Below are positions 1 through 8,709 of a DNA stretch of 54,595 nt, one piece after another (positions within the stretch are counted from its first letter, which is position 1; every line of letters starts with the position of its first letter). The notes beneath the pieces were generated by a model, which saw nothing but the letters and a program-made list of their open reading frames with translations, was not told the origin of the DNA and searched no databases. The stretch comes from CAZUVM01 sp964623885. Lineage in GTDB: Bacteria; Verrucomicrobiota; Verrucomicrobiia; Limisphaerales; UBA8199. The stretch spans positions 1 to 54,595 of the forward strand of contig CAZUVM010000098.1 of NCBI GenBank assembly GCA_964623885.1, in the 5' to 3' direction. Both the position numbers and the translations under genes were made by a program.

Positions 1-70
1 GGGGCGATGCGGCCGGGGCCAGAATGCCTCGGACGCAAAACTTTTTCACCGGGATTTATTGGTGGCACGG

Positions 71-138
71 CACAGTTATTCACCGTCGGCTCCGGCCAGC
101 GTTTAGGGGCTCTCCTCGCCGACGGGCCAATAACTGTG
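71..138. repeat. Long imperfect hairpin (inverted repeat)
   Basis: A perfect 10-bp inverted repeat (CACAGTTATT at 71-80, AATAACTGTG at 129-138) encloses a second perfect 8-bp repeat (CCGTCGGC at 83-90, GCCGACGG at 118-125) with a 27-nt loop. The arms are separated only by a small 2/3-nt internal loop, so the whole segment can fold as one hairpin. It lies about 90 bp past the stop of the minus-strand gene at 227-574 and has no clear T-tract. It may be a terminator for that gene or a dispersed hairpin element. The rest of 1-226 holds nothing I recognise. Confidence 0.55.
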
Positions 139-226
139 GGAACCGTATCAGGACGCCACGGGCGCTAAGGTTCAGAAATTGAGGAGAACCACGAAGGAAA
201 CACTGAAACCAAAGACAGCAGAAATA

Positions 227-574
227 TCAGAATCGGATACTCAGGAACTTCAAGCCGGTGGCGCGGCTGTTAATGGGATCGCGGACCACATTATCGTCTG
301 GCGAGCCATAGCGGGCCGGGGCCAAAGGATTTAACAACTGGAGCGGCCGGCGCGTTTTGTATAGCTCAATTGCAATTCCGTCGTAAGTGGCTTTGCCGTG
401 GATAATCTCGTTTGGCTTAGGCTCGCGCAGGATGAAAGTGTTAATATTGCCGCCGCTCGTCTGCGCCTCAAACGAAGGTTTGCGCACTGCGGTTGCGCTA
501 GCGGTGGAGTTGGTTTGCTCCGCGCACAGGACGGTGGCAAACAACAGAATCAAGCCAATGAACGACTTTTTCAT
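227..574 (-). CDS. Small secreted protein, function unknown
   Basis: A 115-residue protein. It opens with a short basic stretch and a hydrophobic segment (residues about 4-18, ending at an Ala-containing site) that reads as a Sec signal peptide, so the mature protein of about 95 residues should be periplasmic or secreted. The mature part is polar, with no cysteines after the signal region and no motif I recognise. It stands alone, divergent from the kinase gene at 778. The start is the only ATG consistent with the signal peptide. Coding status rests on the signal peptide and an uninterrupted frame; overlapping plus-strand frames are less convincing. Confidence 0.55.
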   Translation of the reverse strand: MKKSFIGLILLFATVLCAEQTNSTASATAVRKPSFEAQTSGGNINTFILREPKPNEIIHGKATYDGIAIELYKTRRPLQLLNPLAPARYGSPDDNVVRDPINSRATGLKFLSIRF

Positions 575-723
575 AACAGCCTTTTGGTTCCCGCACCTAA
601 GAAAACTTCAGGCGCTTGGATGGTGTTGTCAAGGTGTGTAGCGGTGTTGCCAAATGTGATTTGGGCCGCATGGTACCGCCCAATTTTCATCATTTTAGGC
701 TGAAAAATAGGGATTTTGTTCTT

Positions 724-739
724 TGGCATCCGCTGTGCT
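724..739 (+). promoter_or_regulatory. Sigma-54-like -24/-12 promoter before the hybrid kinase gene
   Basis: The sequence TGGCATC-N4-GTGCT places GG at 725-726 and GC at 737-738, exactly 10 nt apart, as sigma-54 promoters require (consensus TGGCACG-N4-TTGCW). The predicted start is near 750, leaving a 28-nt leader to the ATG at 778. The same two half-elements recur before the MBG gene at 38190. I saw no GGTCCG dyad upstream here. Since rpoN and an NtrC-type activator follow in the same gene group, feedback control is plausible. This is a sequence match only. Confidence 0.5.
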
Positions 740-777
740 CTCTAAGATTTGGAAATGTGTTTTGACGCTCTTAAGTC

Positions 778-3600
778 ATGAGCTCACCGCTTAGGGTTCT
801 GCACTTGGAAGACGACCCGGATTTTTCCGAGGTGGTGCGCTCCCTTTTTGAGAGCGATGGGCTGTCGATTGAGCTGAGACTCGCCGGCAATGAAGCTGAG
901 TTTCAGACGGCATTGGCCCGCGACCGCTTTGATGTCGTGCTGGCTGATTTTCACTTGCCGGACTACGACGGTCTGGAGGCCTTGCGCTACGCGCGGGCTA
1001 CCCGGCCGGAGTTGCCGTTTCTTCTGGTGTCGGGAACCATCGGGGAACAGGCCGCGATTGAAAGCCTGCGGGCGGGCGCAACCGATTACGTGCTTAAGCT
1101 CTGGCCGGAGCGATTGGTTCCGGCGGTGCAGCGCGCGGTGCAGGAAGCCCGCGAACGGCTGCAACGGCGTCACGCTGAAACCGAACTGCAGCGCAGCGAG
1201 CATCACTATCGCCTCATGTTCGACGGCAATCCAACACCGATGTGGGTGTTCGACCAGGAAACATTGACCTTCCTGGAAGTGAATGAGGCAGCGATCCAAT
1301 ATTACGGCTACTCAAGGGGGGAATTCCTGGCGATGTGCTTGAGCGACATCGTGGCGCCCGAGGACATGCCGGCGATGATCGAGTACCTGCACAAGCTCCT
1401 GAAACCGGAGCACAAACCAGGTCTGGGTTTCGCCGGAAATTGGCGGCATCGGCGCAAGGACGGGAGTCTGATTGATGTCGAACTGAAATGGAGCCCGATC
1501 GAGTTCAAAGGCCGCGCGGCGTCGTTGAGTCTTATCACCGATATCACCGAGCGCAAGCGGGTGGCGCACCGCGATGCGGTGCTTTCGCAATTGGGCCAAA
1601 GCCTCAGCTCGGCAACCTCGCCGGCCGAAGCAGCGCTTATCATCAAAGAAGTGGCGGAAGATTTGTTCTCGTGGGACGCGTTCACATTAGATCTGTATTC
1701 GAGCGAACGCGATAAGATGTACCCGATCCTGAACATCGACACCGATCCCGCCGGGCAGCGTTTCGAAATCCCGGTTACTGGACTGGGGCTGGAGCCCAGC
1801 GGGCGCGCGCGGCGCGTGATCGAGCACGGTGCGGAATTAAACTTACGCGAGGAACCCATCGCGATATCGGCCGATGCGCACCCAATCGGGGACACCTCGC
1901 GCGCCTCCGCCTCACTGGCGTTAGTACCCATCCGCAATCGCACCAAGGTCATAGGGATTCTGACGATTCAAAGCTATCGTCTCAATGCCTACACGCACCA
2001 GGACCTTGGGCTGCTCCAAACCCTGGCGGACCATTGCGGCGGAGCCTTGGAGCGCATTCGCGCCGAATCGGCATTGCGCTCGTCGGAATTGCTCTTCCAT
2101 TCGGTATGGGAGAATTCGGTGGATGGGATGCGCCTGACGAACGAGCAGGGAATGGTGGTCGCCGTCAATGAAGCCTTTTGCAAGCTTGTGGGAATGCCCC
2201 GTGAAGAGATCGAGGGCAAAGAGTTTACGGTGGTTTACGCAGAATCCGAGCAGCGCCGCCGGATTTTGGAGAAGTACCGGCAGCGGTTCCGCGACCGGTC
2301 GCTGGAAAAGCAGGTTGAACGGCGAATGACTTTGCACGATGGGAAAGCGATCACGCTGGAGCATACCAATTCTTTCGTCGAGTTGCGTGGTCAGGCGCCG
2401 CTGTTATTGGGTTTGTTTCGGGATGTTACCGCGCAAAAACGGCTGGAGGAGCAGTTGCGTCATTCGCAGAAGATGGAGGCGATCGGTCAACTCGCCGGCG
2501 GCGTGGCGCATGATTTCAACAACATTTTAACCGTGATCCATGGCCATGCCTCATTGCTCCAAGGCAACTCCGCCGTGACCGGTTCGGCGGCACGCTCGGC
2601 GGTGCAGATTGGCCAGGCAGCCGAACGGGCCGCCGGATTGACCCGCCAATTGCTCACATTCAGCCGTCGACAAATCATGCAGCCGCGACGACTAGATTTG
2701 AACGACGTCGTCAACAACATGACGAAGATGCTAGCTCGCATTTTGGGCGAGGACATTGCCTTGCAATTGCAATATTCAGCCGAGCCGGCTCCGGTGCAGG
2801 CTGATGCCGGCATGCTCGAACAAGTCCTGCTAAACCTCGCCATCAACTCGCGTGACGCCATGCCCAAAGGCGGCGCGCTGGTGCTCAAGATCGACGTCGT
2901 CGAGACCGAATCCAGACACCCATCCCATCACGACCAACCACGCTCGGGGCGCTTTGCCTGTCTTACCGTCACCGACACGGGTTGCGGCATCCCACAGGAG
3001 AATCTACGGCGAATTTTTGAGCCTTTCTTCACGACGAAAGAAGTTGGCAAGGGTACCGGCCTTGGTCTGGCGACGGTCTATGGCATTGTTGAGCAGCACC
3101 AGGGTTGGATCGAGGCCGAGAGCGAGTTGGGGAAAGGCACCGTTTTCAAGGTGTTCCTTCCCGCGAGCCCGAAGCCTGCTCCCAAAAAGGAGTTGCCGCC
3201 CGAAGAGCAAGAGGTGCTCGGAGGCAAAGAAACCATATTGGTTGTGGAGGATGAAGCGCCCGTGCGTGAATTGGTATGCGACCTCCTCGCCAGCTACGGC
3301 TATCGCATTGTGCAAGCCGAATCGGGAGTCAAAGCCCTTGAAGTCTGGCAGCAATGCAAGAATGAGGTGGATTTGCTGGTGACGGATTTGATTATGCCTG
3401 ACCGGGTAAACGGGCGTGAGTTGGCGGAAAAACTTTGGGCGGAAAGACCCGGCTTAAAGGTCATTTTTACCAGCGGCTACAGCGCGGAGGTAGTCGGGAA
3501 AGATTTCGTACTTCGTCGCGGACTTCATTATCTTCAGAAGCCATACCAGCCACAAAAATTGGCGAGTGCCGTTCGCGAGTGCCTCGATGCGAGGAATTGA
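778..3600 (+). CDS. Cytoplasmic hybrid histidine kinase (REC-PAS-GAF-PAS-HisKA-HATPase-REC)
   Basis: A 940-residue sensor kinase without membrane segments, so it should act in the cytoplasm. In order: an N-terminal receiver (residues 5-120, acidic pair E11/D12, phospho-acceptor D57), a PAS domain (about 140-260), a GAF domain (about 270-425), a second PAS (about 430-560), a HisKA dimerisation domain with phospho-His H578 in GGVAHDFNN, an HATPase domain with N and G boxes (DTGCGIP; GTGLGLATVYG), and a C-terminal receiver with D870. This order fits a phosphorelay hub that receives, senses and passes on phosphate. It precedes rpoN and an NtrC-type regulator on the same strand, which makes that activator its likely partner. 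A sigma-54-like promoter lies at 724-739. The first receiver has Leu after its conserved Lys (YVLKL) where Pro is common. Family assignment is secure; the signal is unknown. Confidence 0.95.
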   Translation: MSSPLRVLHLEDDPDFSEVVRSLFESDGLSIELRLAGNEAEFQTALARDRFDVVLADFHLPDYDGLEALRYARATRPELPFLLVSGTIGEQAAIESLRAGATDYVLKLWPERLVPAVQRAVQEARERLQRRHAETELQRSEHHYRLMFDGNPTPMWVFDQETLTFLEVNEAAIQYYGYSRGEFLAMCLSDIVAPEDMPAMIEYLHKLLKPEHKPGLGFAGNWRHRRKDGSLIDVELKWSPIEFKGRAASLSLITDITERKRVAHRDAVLSQLGQSLSSATSPAEAALIIKEVAEDLFSWDAFTLDLYSSERDKMYPILNIDTDPAGQRFEIPVTGLGLEPSGRARRVIEHGAELNLREEPIAISADAHPIGDTSRASASLALVPIRNRTKVIGILTIQSYRLNAYTHQDLGLLQTLADHCGGALERIRAESALRSSELLFHSVWENSVDGMRLTNEQGMVVAVNEAFCKLVGMPREEIEGKEFTVVYAESEQRRRILEKYRQRFRDRSLEKQVERRMTLHDGKAITLEHTNSFVELRGQAPLLLGLFRDVTAQKRLEEQLRHSQKMEAIGQLAGGVAHDFNNILTVIHGHASLLQGNSAVTGSAARSAVQIGQAAERAAGLTRQLLTFSRRQIMQPRRLDLNDVVNNMTKMLARILGEDIALQLQYSAEPAPVQADAGMLEQVLLNLAINSRDAMPKGGALVLKIDVVETESRHPSHHDQPRSGRFACLTVTDTGCGIPQENLRRIFEPFFTTKEVGKGTGLGLATVYGIVEQHQGWIEAESELGKGTVFKVFLPASPKPAPKKELPPEEQEVLGGKETILVVEDEAPVRELVCDLLASYGYRIVQAESGVKALEVWQQCKNEVDLLVTDLIMPDRVNGRELAEKLWAERPGLKVIFTSGYSAEVVGKDFVLRRGLHYLQKPYQPQKLASAVRECLDARN

Positions 3601-3717
3601 AAAAATAAGAACGGCAGAGACCCTAACGTGCGTAATTCCGGCTCGTGGAACAGGGACAAAAGCTCAAAGCGTGCCAATTTTCCTTGTGTTCGAGCCACAA
3701 ATGCTTAGAATAGGTTC

Positions 3718-5220
3718 ATGGCTCAAGGCTTACAATTATCGCAGCGTTTAACGCAGTCGCTGGTCCTGGCACCGCAACTGCAGCAGTCGCTCGCGTTATT
3801 GCAGGCCCCTACGCTTGAACTGAAGGCGCTGGTGGAGCAGGAACTGCAGCAAAACCCAGTACTGGAGGAAGCGGCCTCGGTAGAAGCGGATCAACAGGAG
3901 AAGGATAATCGAGAGCCTGAGGAGCGCGCTGAGGCCGCCGCTGATCCCACCGAGCCACCAGCGGATTTGGCCTTCGATCCTGCTTCCGAAAAGACGCCCA
4001 ACGAACCGGTGGATGATTTTCAAGCTGAGTTCGAGCGATTAGTTCAGCTTGACCAGGAGTGGCGCGATCATTTTGCCCAAACCAATGTGCCGATGCGGGC
4101 TACCGCCGAAGATGAAGAGAAGCGGCAGTTCATGTTCGATTCGCTGGTTGCCAACACTTCCCTCCAGGAGATTCTGCTGGAACAGGTCCGGGAATCGGCG
4201 CTGCCGGAGGAGCAATGGCCGGTGGCCGAAATGTTGATCGGAAACATTGACGAATATGGTTACCTCAAAGCGACGCTCGAGGAACTGACCGCGTCAACCG
4301 GCGTCCCGACGGAAAGAATTCTGGAAGTATTGAAAGTGATTCAAAGTTTCGAGCCGGCGGGTGTGGGGGCGCGCGACCTGCGCGAATGCCTGATGCTCCA
4401 GCTTGAGCGTGTCGGGCAGCAAGACACGCTGGAATACCGCATCGTGCGGGACCATATGGAGGCTTTGGGCAAACGCCGGATCCCCGAAATTGCCCGTGGC
4501 ACGGAGACCGAGGTCGATGAAGTGCAGGACGCCCTTGAGAACATTGCCCGGCTGGAACCGCGGCCCGGTCGGGCTTACCTGCCGGATAACGACCAGTACA
4601 TCCTGCCAGAAGTTTTTGTCACCCGGTCGGGCGGCGACTACGTGGTGTCGACCAACAACGAGCATATTCCGCACTTGCGGATCAGCAACACGTATAAGGA
4701 CTTGATGGCTCAGGGCAATAACTCGCCTGAGGTGCGGAATTACATCCGGGAAAAAATTCGGGCCGGCAAGTTTCTGATTAAGAGTCTGCACCAGCGCCAG
4801 CAAACGATCCTGAACATCGCTAGAGAAATCGTGAACCGGCAGCGCGAGTTCATGGAAAAGGGGGTCGCCTATCTTAAGCCACTGACGATGGTTCAAATCG
4901 CCGAAGTGGTAGGCGTGCACGAAACGACGGTCAGCCGCGCGGTATCGGGCAAGTACATGCAAACGCCCCAAGGGATCTTCGAAATGAAGTATTTCTTCAC
5001 CGCCGGGATCCAAACCGCGAACGGCGATGGTTTGTCCAACACCAGTGTGAAGGACATGATTGCTGAGATCTTCAAAAATGAGGACGGCGGCAAACCGCTT
5101 TCGGACCAGGAGGTGGTCCGCATTTTAAAAGAGAAGGGCATTGTCATCGCCCGCCGCACAGTGGCCAAGTATCGGACTGAACTCAACATTCTTCCCTCAA
5201 ACCTGCGCAAGGTTTATTGA
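3718..5220 (+). CDS. rpoN: RNA polymerase sigma-54 factor RpoN
   Basis: A 500-residue sigma-54 factor, which directs RNA polymerase to -24/-12 promoters and depends on AAA+ activators. Region I is recognisable at the N terminus (QRLTQSLVLAPQLQQSLALL, residues 8-27). A long acidic region II follows (about 50-120), then the core-binding domain, a helix-turn-helix (VVGVHETTVSRAVSGKYMQTP) and the RpoN box ARRTVAKYR at about 478-486. Length is normal for the family. It sits between a hybrid kinase (117 bp upstream) and an NtrC-type activator (25 bp downstream). The window holds two sigma-54 activators and several sigma-54-like promoters, so this factor is likely in use locally. A TTGTGT-16-TAGAAT pair just ahead of the ATG could be a sigma-70 promoter of its own, though it would give almost no leader. 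Confidence 0.97.
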   Translation: MAQGLQLSQRLTQSLVLAPQLQQSLALLQAPTLELKALVEQELQQNPVLEEAASVEADQQEKDNREPEERAEAAADPTEPPADLAFDPASEKTPNEPVDDFQAEFERLVQLDQEWRDHFAQTNVPMRATAEDEEKRQFMFDSLVANTSLQEILLEQVRESALPEEQWPVAEMLIGNIDEYGYLKATLEELTASTGVPTERILEVLKVIQSFEPAGVGARDLRECLMLQLERVGQQDTLEYRIVRDHMEALGKRRIPEIARGTETEVDEVQDALENIARLEPRPGRAYLPDNDQYILPEVFVTRSGGDYVVSTNNEHIPHLRISNTYKDLMAQGNNSPEVRNYIREKIRAGKFLIKSLHQRQQTILNIAREIVNRQREFMEKGVAYLKPLTMVQIAEVVGVHETTVSRAVSGKYMQTPQGIFEMKYFFTAGIQTANGDGLSNTSVKDMIAEIFKNEDGGKPLSDQEVVRILKEKGIVIARRTVAKYRTELNILPSNLRKVY

Positions 5221-5244
5221 CATTGCTGCGCAGGCAATTGCGGT

Positions 5245-6702
5245 GTGGCAAAGCCCATGGCTGGCGCCGGGAAAATCTTATTAATCGAGGATGACGGAGC
5301 GATCGTCATGACGCTCAAGCGGGTGCTCTCGGACGAGGGGTTTGACGTAGAGGTAGAAAAGCGCGGCGACGCGGGGCTGGAAAAAGCAAAGGGAGCTGAT
5401 TTGGATGCCGTGTTGACCGATATGAAGCTGCCGGGCTTGAACGGTTTGGAACTGGTGAGGCAGCTCCACCTGGAAAAGCCGCGATTGCCGATTATCCTGA
5501 TGACGGCTCACGGAACTACTGAGACCGCCATCGAAGCTACCAAATCAGGGGCTTTTGATTACCTGCTCAAACCTTTCGAGATGCCGGAATTGCTCGAGTT
5601 GGTGGAGCGGGCGGTGGCGAGCCGGCGCTTGATGACCGAGCCGGTTGAACTGGGTCAACCCGGTGCCGCTCGGGATGCCCTGGTGGGTAACAGCCGGCTG
5701 ATGCAGGCGATTTACAAGGAGATTGGGCGTATTGCCTCAAAGCCCGTGAATGTGCTCATTCGAGGCGAGACCGGGACGGGCAAGGAATTGATTGCGCGGG
5801 CGATCTACCAGCATAGCGATCGGGCGCAGGCGGCCTTCATCGCCATCAATTGCGCGGCCATCCCCGAGACGTTGCTGGAAAGCGAATTGTTCGGACACGA
5901 GCGGGGAGCATTTACCGGGGCTGAGTCTCGCCGGATTGGGCGCTTCGAGCAGGCGAGCCAGGGAACGATTTTTCTGGATGAGATTGGGGATATGACACCC
6001 GGAACGCAGGTAAAGCTGCTGCGAGTTTTGCAGGAGAAATGCCTGCAAAGGCTTGGGGGCAAGGAAAGCATCCCGGTTGATGTCAGGGTCATTGCGGCGA
6101 CTCATCGGGATTTGGAATCTGCCATCCGACAGAAGCAATTCCGTGAGGATCTTTATTACCGCTTAAGCGTTGTGGTGATTGGACTGCCTCCCTTGCGTGA
6201 GCGCAAAGAAGACATTCCTGATCTGGTGAACTTTTTTCTGAGGAAATACGCGGCGGAAATGGGCGTGGAGAGCCCTTCGATCCAGCCCGAGGCGGTGGAG
6301 TTTCTTCGCGCGCAGAACTGGGCGGGCAACGTGCGGGAATTGGAGAATATCGTGCGAAAAGTGTTATTGCTGGCCCAGGGCTACACGATCAACGCTGACC
6401 ATGTCAGCCGAGCTTTAGCGCGGACCGGTGTGCCTTCGGATGCGGCGCAGCGGACTTTGCGCGAATACGTGGACGATTTGCTGGCGGCGGCGCAGCGTGG
6501 CGAACTGGAGGACGTTCATGCGCGGCTGTTCGAGAATGTCGAGCGCGAGTTGTTCGGCCGGGCGATCCAGTTTGCGCAAGGCAACCAGGCGCGGGCGGCG
6601 CGGTGGGTCGGCGTATCGCGGCTAACCATGCGCGAGAAGTTGCTGCAATTCGGCTTACATCCGACGAGAGGGACGGGAGAACGGGAAGAGCTGGGAGCCT
6701 AG
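5245..6702 (+). CDS. Sigma-54-dependent response regulator, NtrC family
   Basis: A 485-residue activator that remodels the sigma-54 holoenzyme. It has a receiver domain (residues 10-125, phospho-acceptor D59), an AAA+ domain with Walker A GETGTGKE starting at about 174 and the sigma-54-contacting loop GAFTGA at 221-226, and a C-terminal Fis-type helix-turn-helix (NQARAARWVGVSRLTMREKL). The intact GAFTGA loop means it should activate sigma-54 rather than act as a repressor of the TyrR or NtrX type. The start used is GTG; an ATG four codons later (5257) is equally possible. It follows rpoN by 25 bp and probably answers to the hybrid kinase at 778. Its binding site is not evident. Confidence 0.95.
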   Translation: MAKPMAGAGKILLIEDDGAIVMTLKRVLSDEGFDVEVEKRGDAGLEKAKGADLDAVLTDMKLPGLNGLELVRQLHLEKPRLPIILMTAHGTTETAIEATKSGAFDYLLKPFEMPELLELVERAVASRRLMTEPVELGQPGAARDALVGNSRLMQAIYKEIGRIASKPVNVLIRGETGTGKELIARAIYQHSDRAQAAFIAINCAAIPETLLESELFGHERGAFTGAESRRIGRFEQASQGTIFLDEIGDMTPGTQVKLLRVLQEKCLQRLGGKESIPVDVRVIAATHRDLESAIRQKQFREDLYYRLSVVVIGLPPLRERKEDIPDLVNFFLRKYAAEMGVESPSIQPEAVEFLRAQNWAGNVRELENIVRKVLLLAQGYTINADHVSRALARTGVPSDAAQRTLREYVDDLLAAAQRGELEDVHARLFENVERELFGRAIQFAQGNQARAARWVGVSRLTMREKLLQFGLHPTRGTGEREELGA

Positions 6703-6747
6703 TACGACGACAGCTAAGTTTCGTTACACTGCGTGGCCCGCGATTTC

Positions 6748-6779
6748 CCTCTCCTCCTCGGGAGGGGGATAGGGAGAGG
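6748..6779. terminator. Hairpin between convergent genes, probable bidirectional terminator
   Basis: CCTCTCC at 6748-6754 pairs with GGAGAGG at 6773-6779, and an inner CCTCC-TCG-GGAGG hairpin is nested inside. It lies between the convergent ends of the NtrC-type regulator (6702) and the sigma-70 gene (6916). There is no good T-tract, so termination is inferred from position. CCCTCTCC-type hairpins may also be dispersed repeats in such genomes. Confidence 0.45.
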
Positions 6780-6850
6780 AGGCCGTATGTATCGCACTTC
6801 CTTGTCTTGGCACTAGGTAGACCGGCCGTTTTGCTTCTTTGTTGCTGATT

Positions 6851-6880
6851 CTCTCTGCGTTCCTCTGCGCTCTCTGCGGT
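6851..6880. repeat. CTCTGCG short direct-repeat element
   Basis: Three tandem imperfect copies of an approximately 10-bp unit (CTCTGCGTTC, CTCTGCGCT, CTCTGCGGT) lie in the spacer between convergent genes. Elements of this wording are, from memory, widespread in intergenic regions of Verrucomicrobiota and Planctomycetota. No function is known to me. Confidence 0.5.
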
Positions 6881-6915
6881 AAATTTTGCCTTCCGTTCGC
6901 TTGCGGCTAAGGATT

Positions 6916-8064
6916 CTACTCGGCAAGGGTCACGATTCCCTCGACCGGCCGCCGGTCTCGTTTTTCAACCTTGTGGCGCAATTTCAGCAACGCCTCGTTC
7001 TGAATCTGGCGGATACGCTCACGAGTGACGCCGAAGCGTTGACCGATCTCCTCGAGAGTCAGTGGATTATCATCTTCCAAACCGTAGCGCAAGTTCAGCA
7101 CGGCTCGCTCCCGCGGCGACAGGGTGGCAAACACCTCGCGCATCAACTCGGTGTCGCTTTCCCGCACCAGATGGTCGAACGGCGCTGCGGCTGTGGCATC
7201 GGGAACGACTTCCGACACCCGGTCCGAGTCGTCCTCGCCTCCGAGCGGCGCTTCCAGCGACACGGGCGCGCGAGCGGCCTCGCGATATTCGCGCACGCGT
7301 TGGGGCTTGATGCCGACTTCAGCCGCCACTTCCTCGTCGGTGGGATCGCGATCGAAAGCTTCGCGCAGCTTCAACTCGGCGCGGCGAATCTGCGCGACCT
7401 TGTCCACCACGTGGATAGGCAGGCGAATAGTCTTGGACTGATTAGCCAGGGCGCGCTTAATGGATTGCTTGATCCACCAGGCGGCGTAAGTCGAGAGCTT
7501 GGCGCCTTTGGCCGGATCGAATCGTTCAACTCCCTTGATGAGACCGATGTTGCCTTCATTAATCAGGTCGAGCAAAGGCAGACCGAGGCCATCATAATCG
7601 TGAGCGATTTTAACTACCAGACGCAGGTTGGCTTTGATCATCTGTTCGCGAGCCTGAGCGTCGCCGCGTTTGATGCGGCGAGCCAAGGTCACTTCTTCGT
7701 CGGGCGTCAGGAGTTTTACCTGGCCGATTTCGCGCAGGTAAAGCTGCAAGGCTTCGCCCGCGGGCCCGCGGACGGCAGGAATGTGTAGTTGATCATCCTG
7801 CGACCGTGGAACAGGAGGCTGCTCCTGAGAAACAGGCTGAGCTCCGTTGGCATGGATCGGCTCGGGAATTCTCGCGCTGGTTTTACCATTTCGGCTCACA
7901 GGCTGGCGCCGGCGCTTGCCATGTCGGCTAAGAGCCTGCCGTCGGCGTGGACGGCGCGTCCGACTAATCCGCGCGCGCGTGGCTTTGAGCCGTCTTGCTG
8001 CCTTTTTGTTCGTGGCTTTCTTCAATGTTGTCCTTCTCATGCGATCAAAATCTCTTTTCTTCAT
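6916..8064 (-). CDS. RNA polymerase sigma-70 factor (RpoD/RpoS-like)
   Basis: A 382-residue sigma-70 family factor. After a very basic, poorly conserved N terminus (residues 1-65, rich in Arg/Lys) come region 1.2 (ALQLYLREIGQVKLLT, about 105-120), regions 2.1-2.4 (ANLRLVVKIA, LLDLINEGNIGLIKGVERFDP, STYAAWWIKQSI), region 3 and a full region 4 with helix-turn-helix (LTLEEIGQRFGVTRERIRQI). It is a group 1 or 2 factor with no recognisable region 1.1, so I cannot tell whether it is the housekeeping sigma or a RpoS-like alternative. The ATG overlaps the stop codon of the upstream Rrf2 gene (ATGA at 8064-8061), implying translational coupling and shared regulation. The pairing with Rrf2 suggests a stress- or redox-linked alternative factor; that is inference. 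Confidence 0.92.
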   Translation of the reverse strand: MKKRDFDRMRRTTLKKATNKKAARRLKATRARISRTRRPRRRQALSRHGKRRRQPVSRNGKTSARIPEPIHANGAQPVSQEQPPVPRSQDDQLHIPAVRGPAGEALQLYLREIGQVKLLTPDEEVTLARRIKRGDAQAREQMIKANLRLVVKIAHDYDGLGLPLLDLINEGNIGLIKGVERFDPAKGAKLSTYAAWWIKQSIKRALANQSKTIRLPIHVVDKVAQIRRAELKLREAFDRDPTDEEVAAEVGIKPQRVREYREAARAPVSLEAPLGGEDDSDRVSEVVPDATAAAPFDHLVRESDTELMREVFATLSPRERAVLNLRYGLEDDNPLTLEEIGQRFGVTRERIRQIQNEALLKLRHKVEKRDRRPVEGIVTLAE

Positions 8065-8495
8065 TTGCGGCCTCGCGCCGGCCTGCCGACTGCCTCAAGC
8101 ACCTCCGTGAGGCGCGTGCGGGCCAGGTCGCGTTCCAACGCCAGTTGCGCGGACCGAAATACCCCATCCAATACCGCTTCGATTCCTTTCCCTACGGGGC
8201 ACGCAGGGTTAGGTCGTCGGCGCGGCCGGGCAAATGGCAACGCGCCCTCGACCGCCTGGTATACCTCAGCCAGGTTAATGCGTCCCGGAGGCCGGCTCAG
8301 TCTCGAGCCAAAGCCTCTACCTTTACGGGATTGCACAATCTTCGCCGCTTGCAGCGCCAACAACAACCGCCGGATTATCACCGGGTTGGTATTGACGCTC
8401 GCCGCCAGGCGCCCGGAGGATAACGATTCCCCATCCCGATAGGCGAGCAACGCCAGGACATGGAGAGCCATGGCAAACCGGCAACTCGCCCTCAT
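8061..8495 (-). CDS. Rrf2 family transcriptional regulator
   Basis: A protein of 144 residues from the chosen start. The N-terminal winged helix matches Rrf2 proteins of the YwnA type (SCRFAMALHVLALLA, then SVNTNPVIIRRLLLAL as recognition helix). Iron-sulfur members carry three closely spaced cysteines in the second half; here I see only one (NPACPVG), so this protein probably lacks an iron-sulfur cluster and may sense by another route. I start at 8495 because the family begins there; an ATG at 8531 would add 12 residues and swallow the palindrome at 8506-8522. It overlaps the sigma-70 gene by ATGA, so it heads a two-gene operon and may regulate itself. Confidence 0.85.
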   Translation of the reverse strand: MRASCRFAMALHVLALLAYRDGESLSSGRLAASVNTNPVIIRRLLLALQAAKIVQSRKGRGFGSRLSRPPGRINLAEVYQAVEGALPFARPRRRPNPACPVGKGIEAVLDGVFRSAQLALERDLARTRLTEVLEAVGRPARGRK

Positions 8496-8505
8496 AGGAT
8501 GATAC

Positions 8506-8522
8506 GTAACTCGGGATGTTAC
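8506..8522. promoter_or_regulatory. Palindrome, possible Rrf2 operator
   Basis: GTAAC-N7-GTTAC forms a perfect 5-bp dyad immediately upstream of the preferred Rrf2 start at 8495. Rrf2 regulators often bind short dyads at their own promoters, so autoregulation is a reasonable guess. The region from 8531 to 8709 beyond it contains AT-rich runs and the divergent start of the GH106 gene but no clear promoter. Confidence 0.3.
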
Positions 8523-8709
8523 ATTTGTCAAAGGGCGGGCAGCGTATTTTTTTATTTTTTATCGGGGTGATATTTAAAATGGAATGCGGGTTTTACCCCA
8601 AGGGGGAGAGTGGGGACGCCGAGGGACGGCACCCTTACCGGCGCGCAGGATGGGGTGCTTACTGAAATGACCTTTACTTTTTACCCCGGGCCAATTCCCC
8701 TTTTACGAA

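Noticed and set aside
3682..3718. TTGTGT-16-TAGAAT as a sigma-70 promoter giving a leaderless rpoN message
   Set aside because: The -35 match is poor and the implied start falls on the ATG itself; kept only as a remark under rpoN.
6886..7788. 300-codon plus-strand frame opposite the sigma-70 gene
   Set aside because: It is the antisense shadow of a clear sigma-70 gene in GC-rich DNA.
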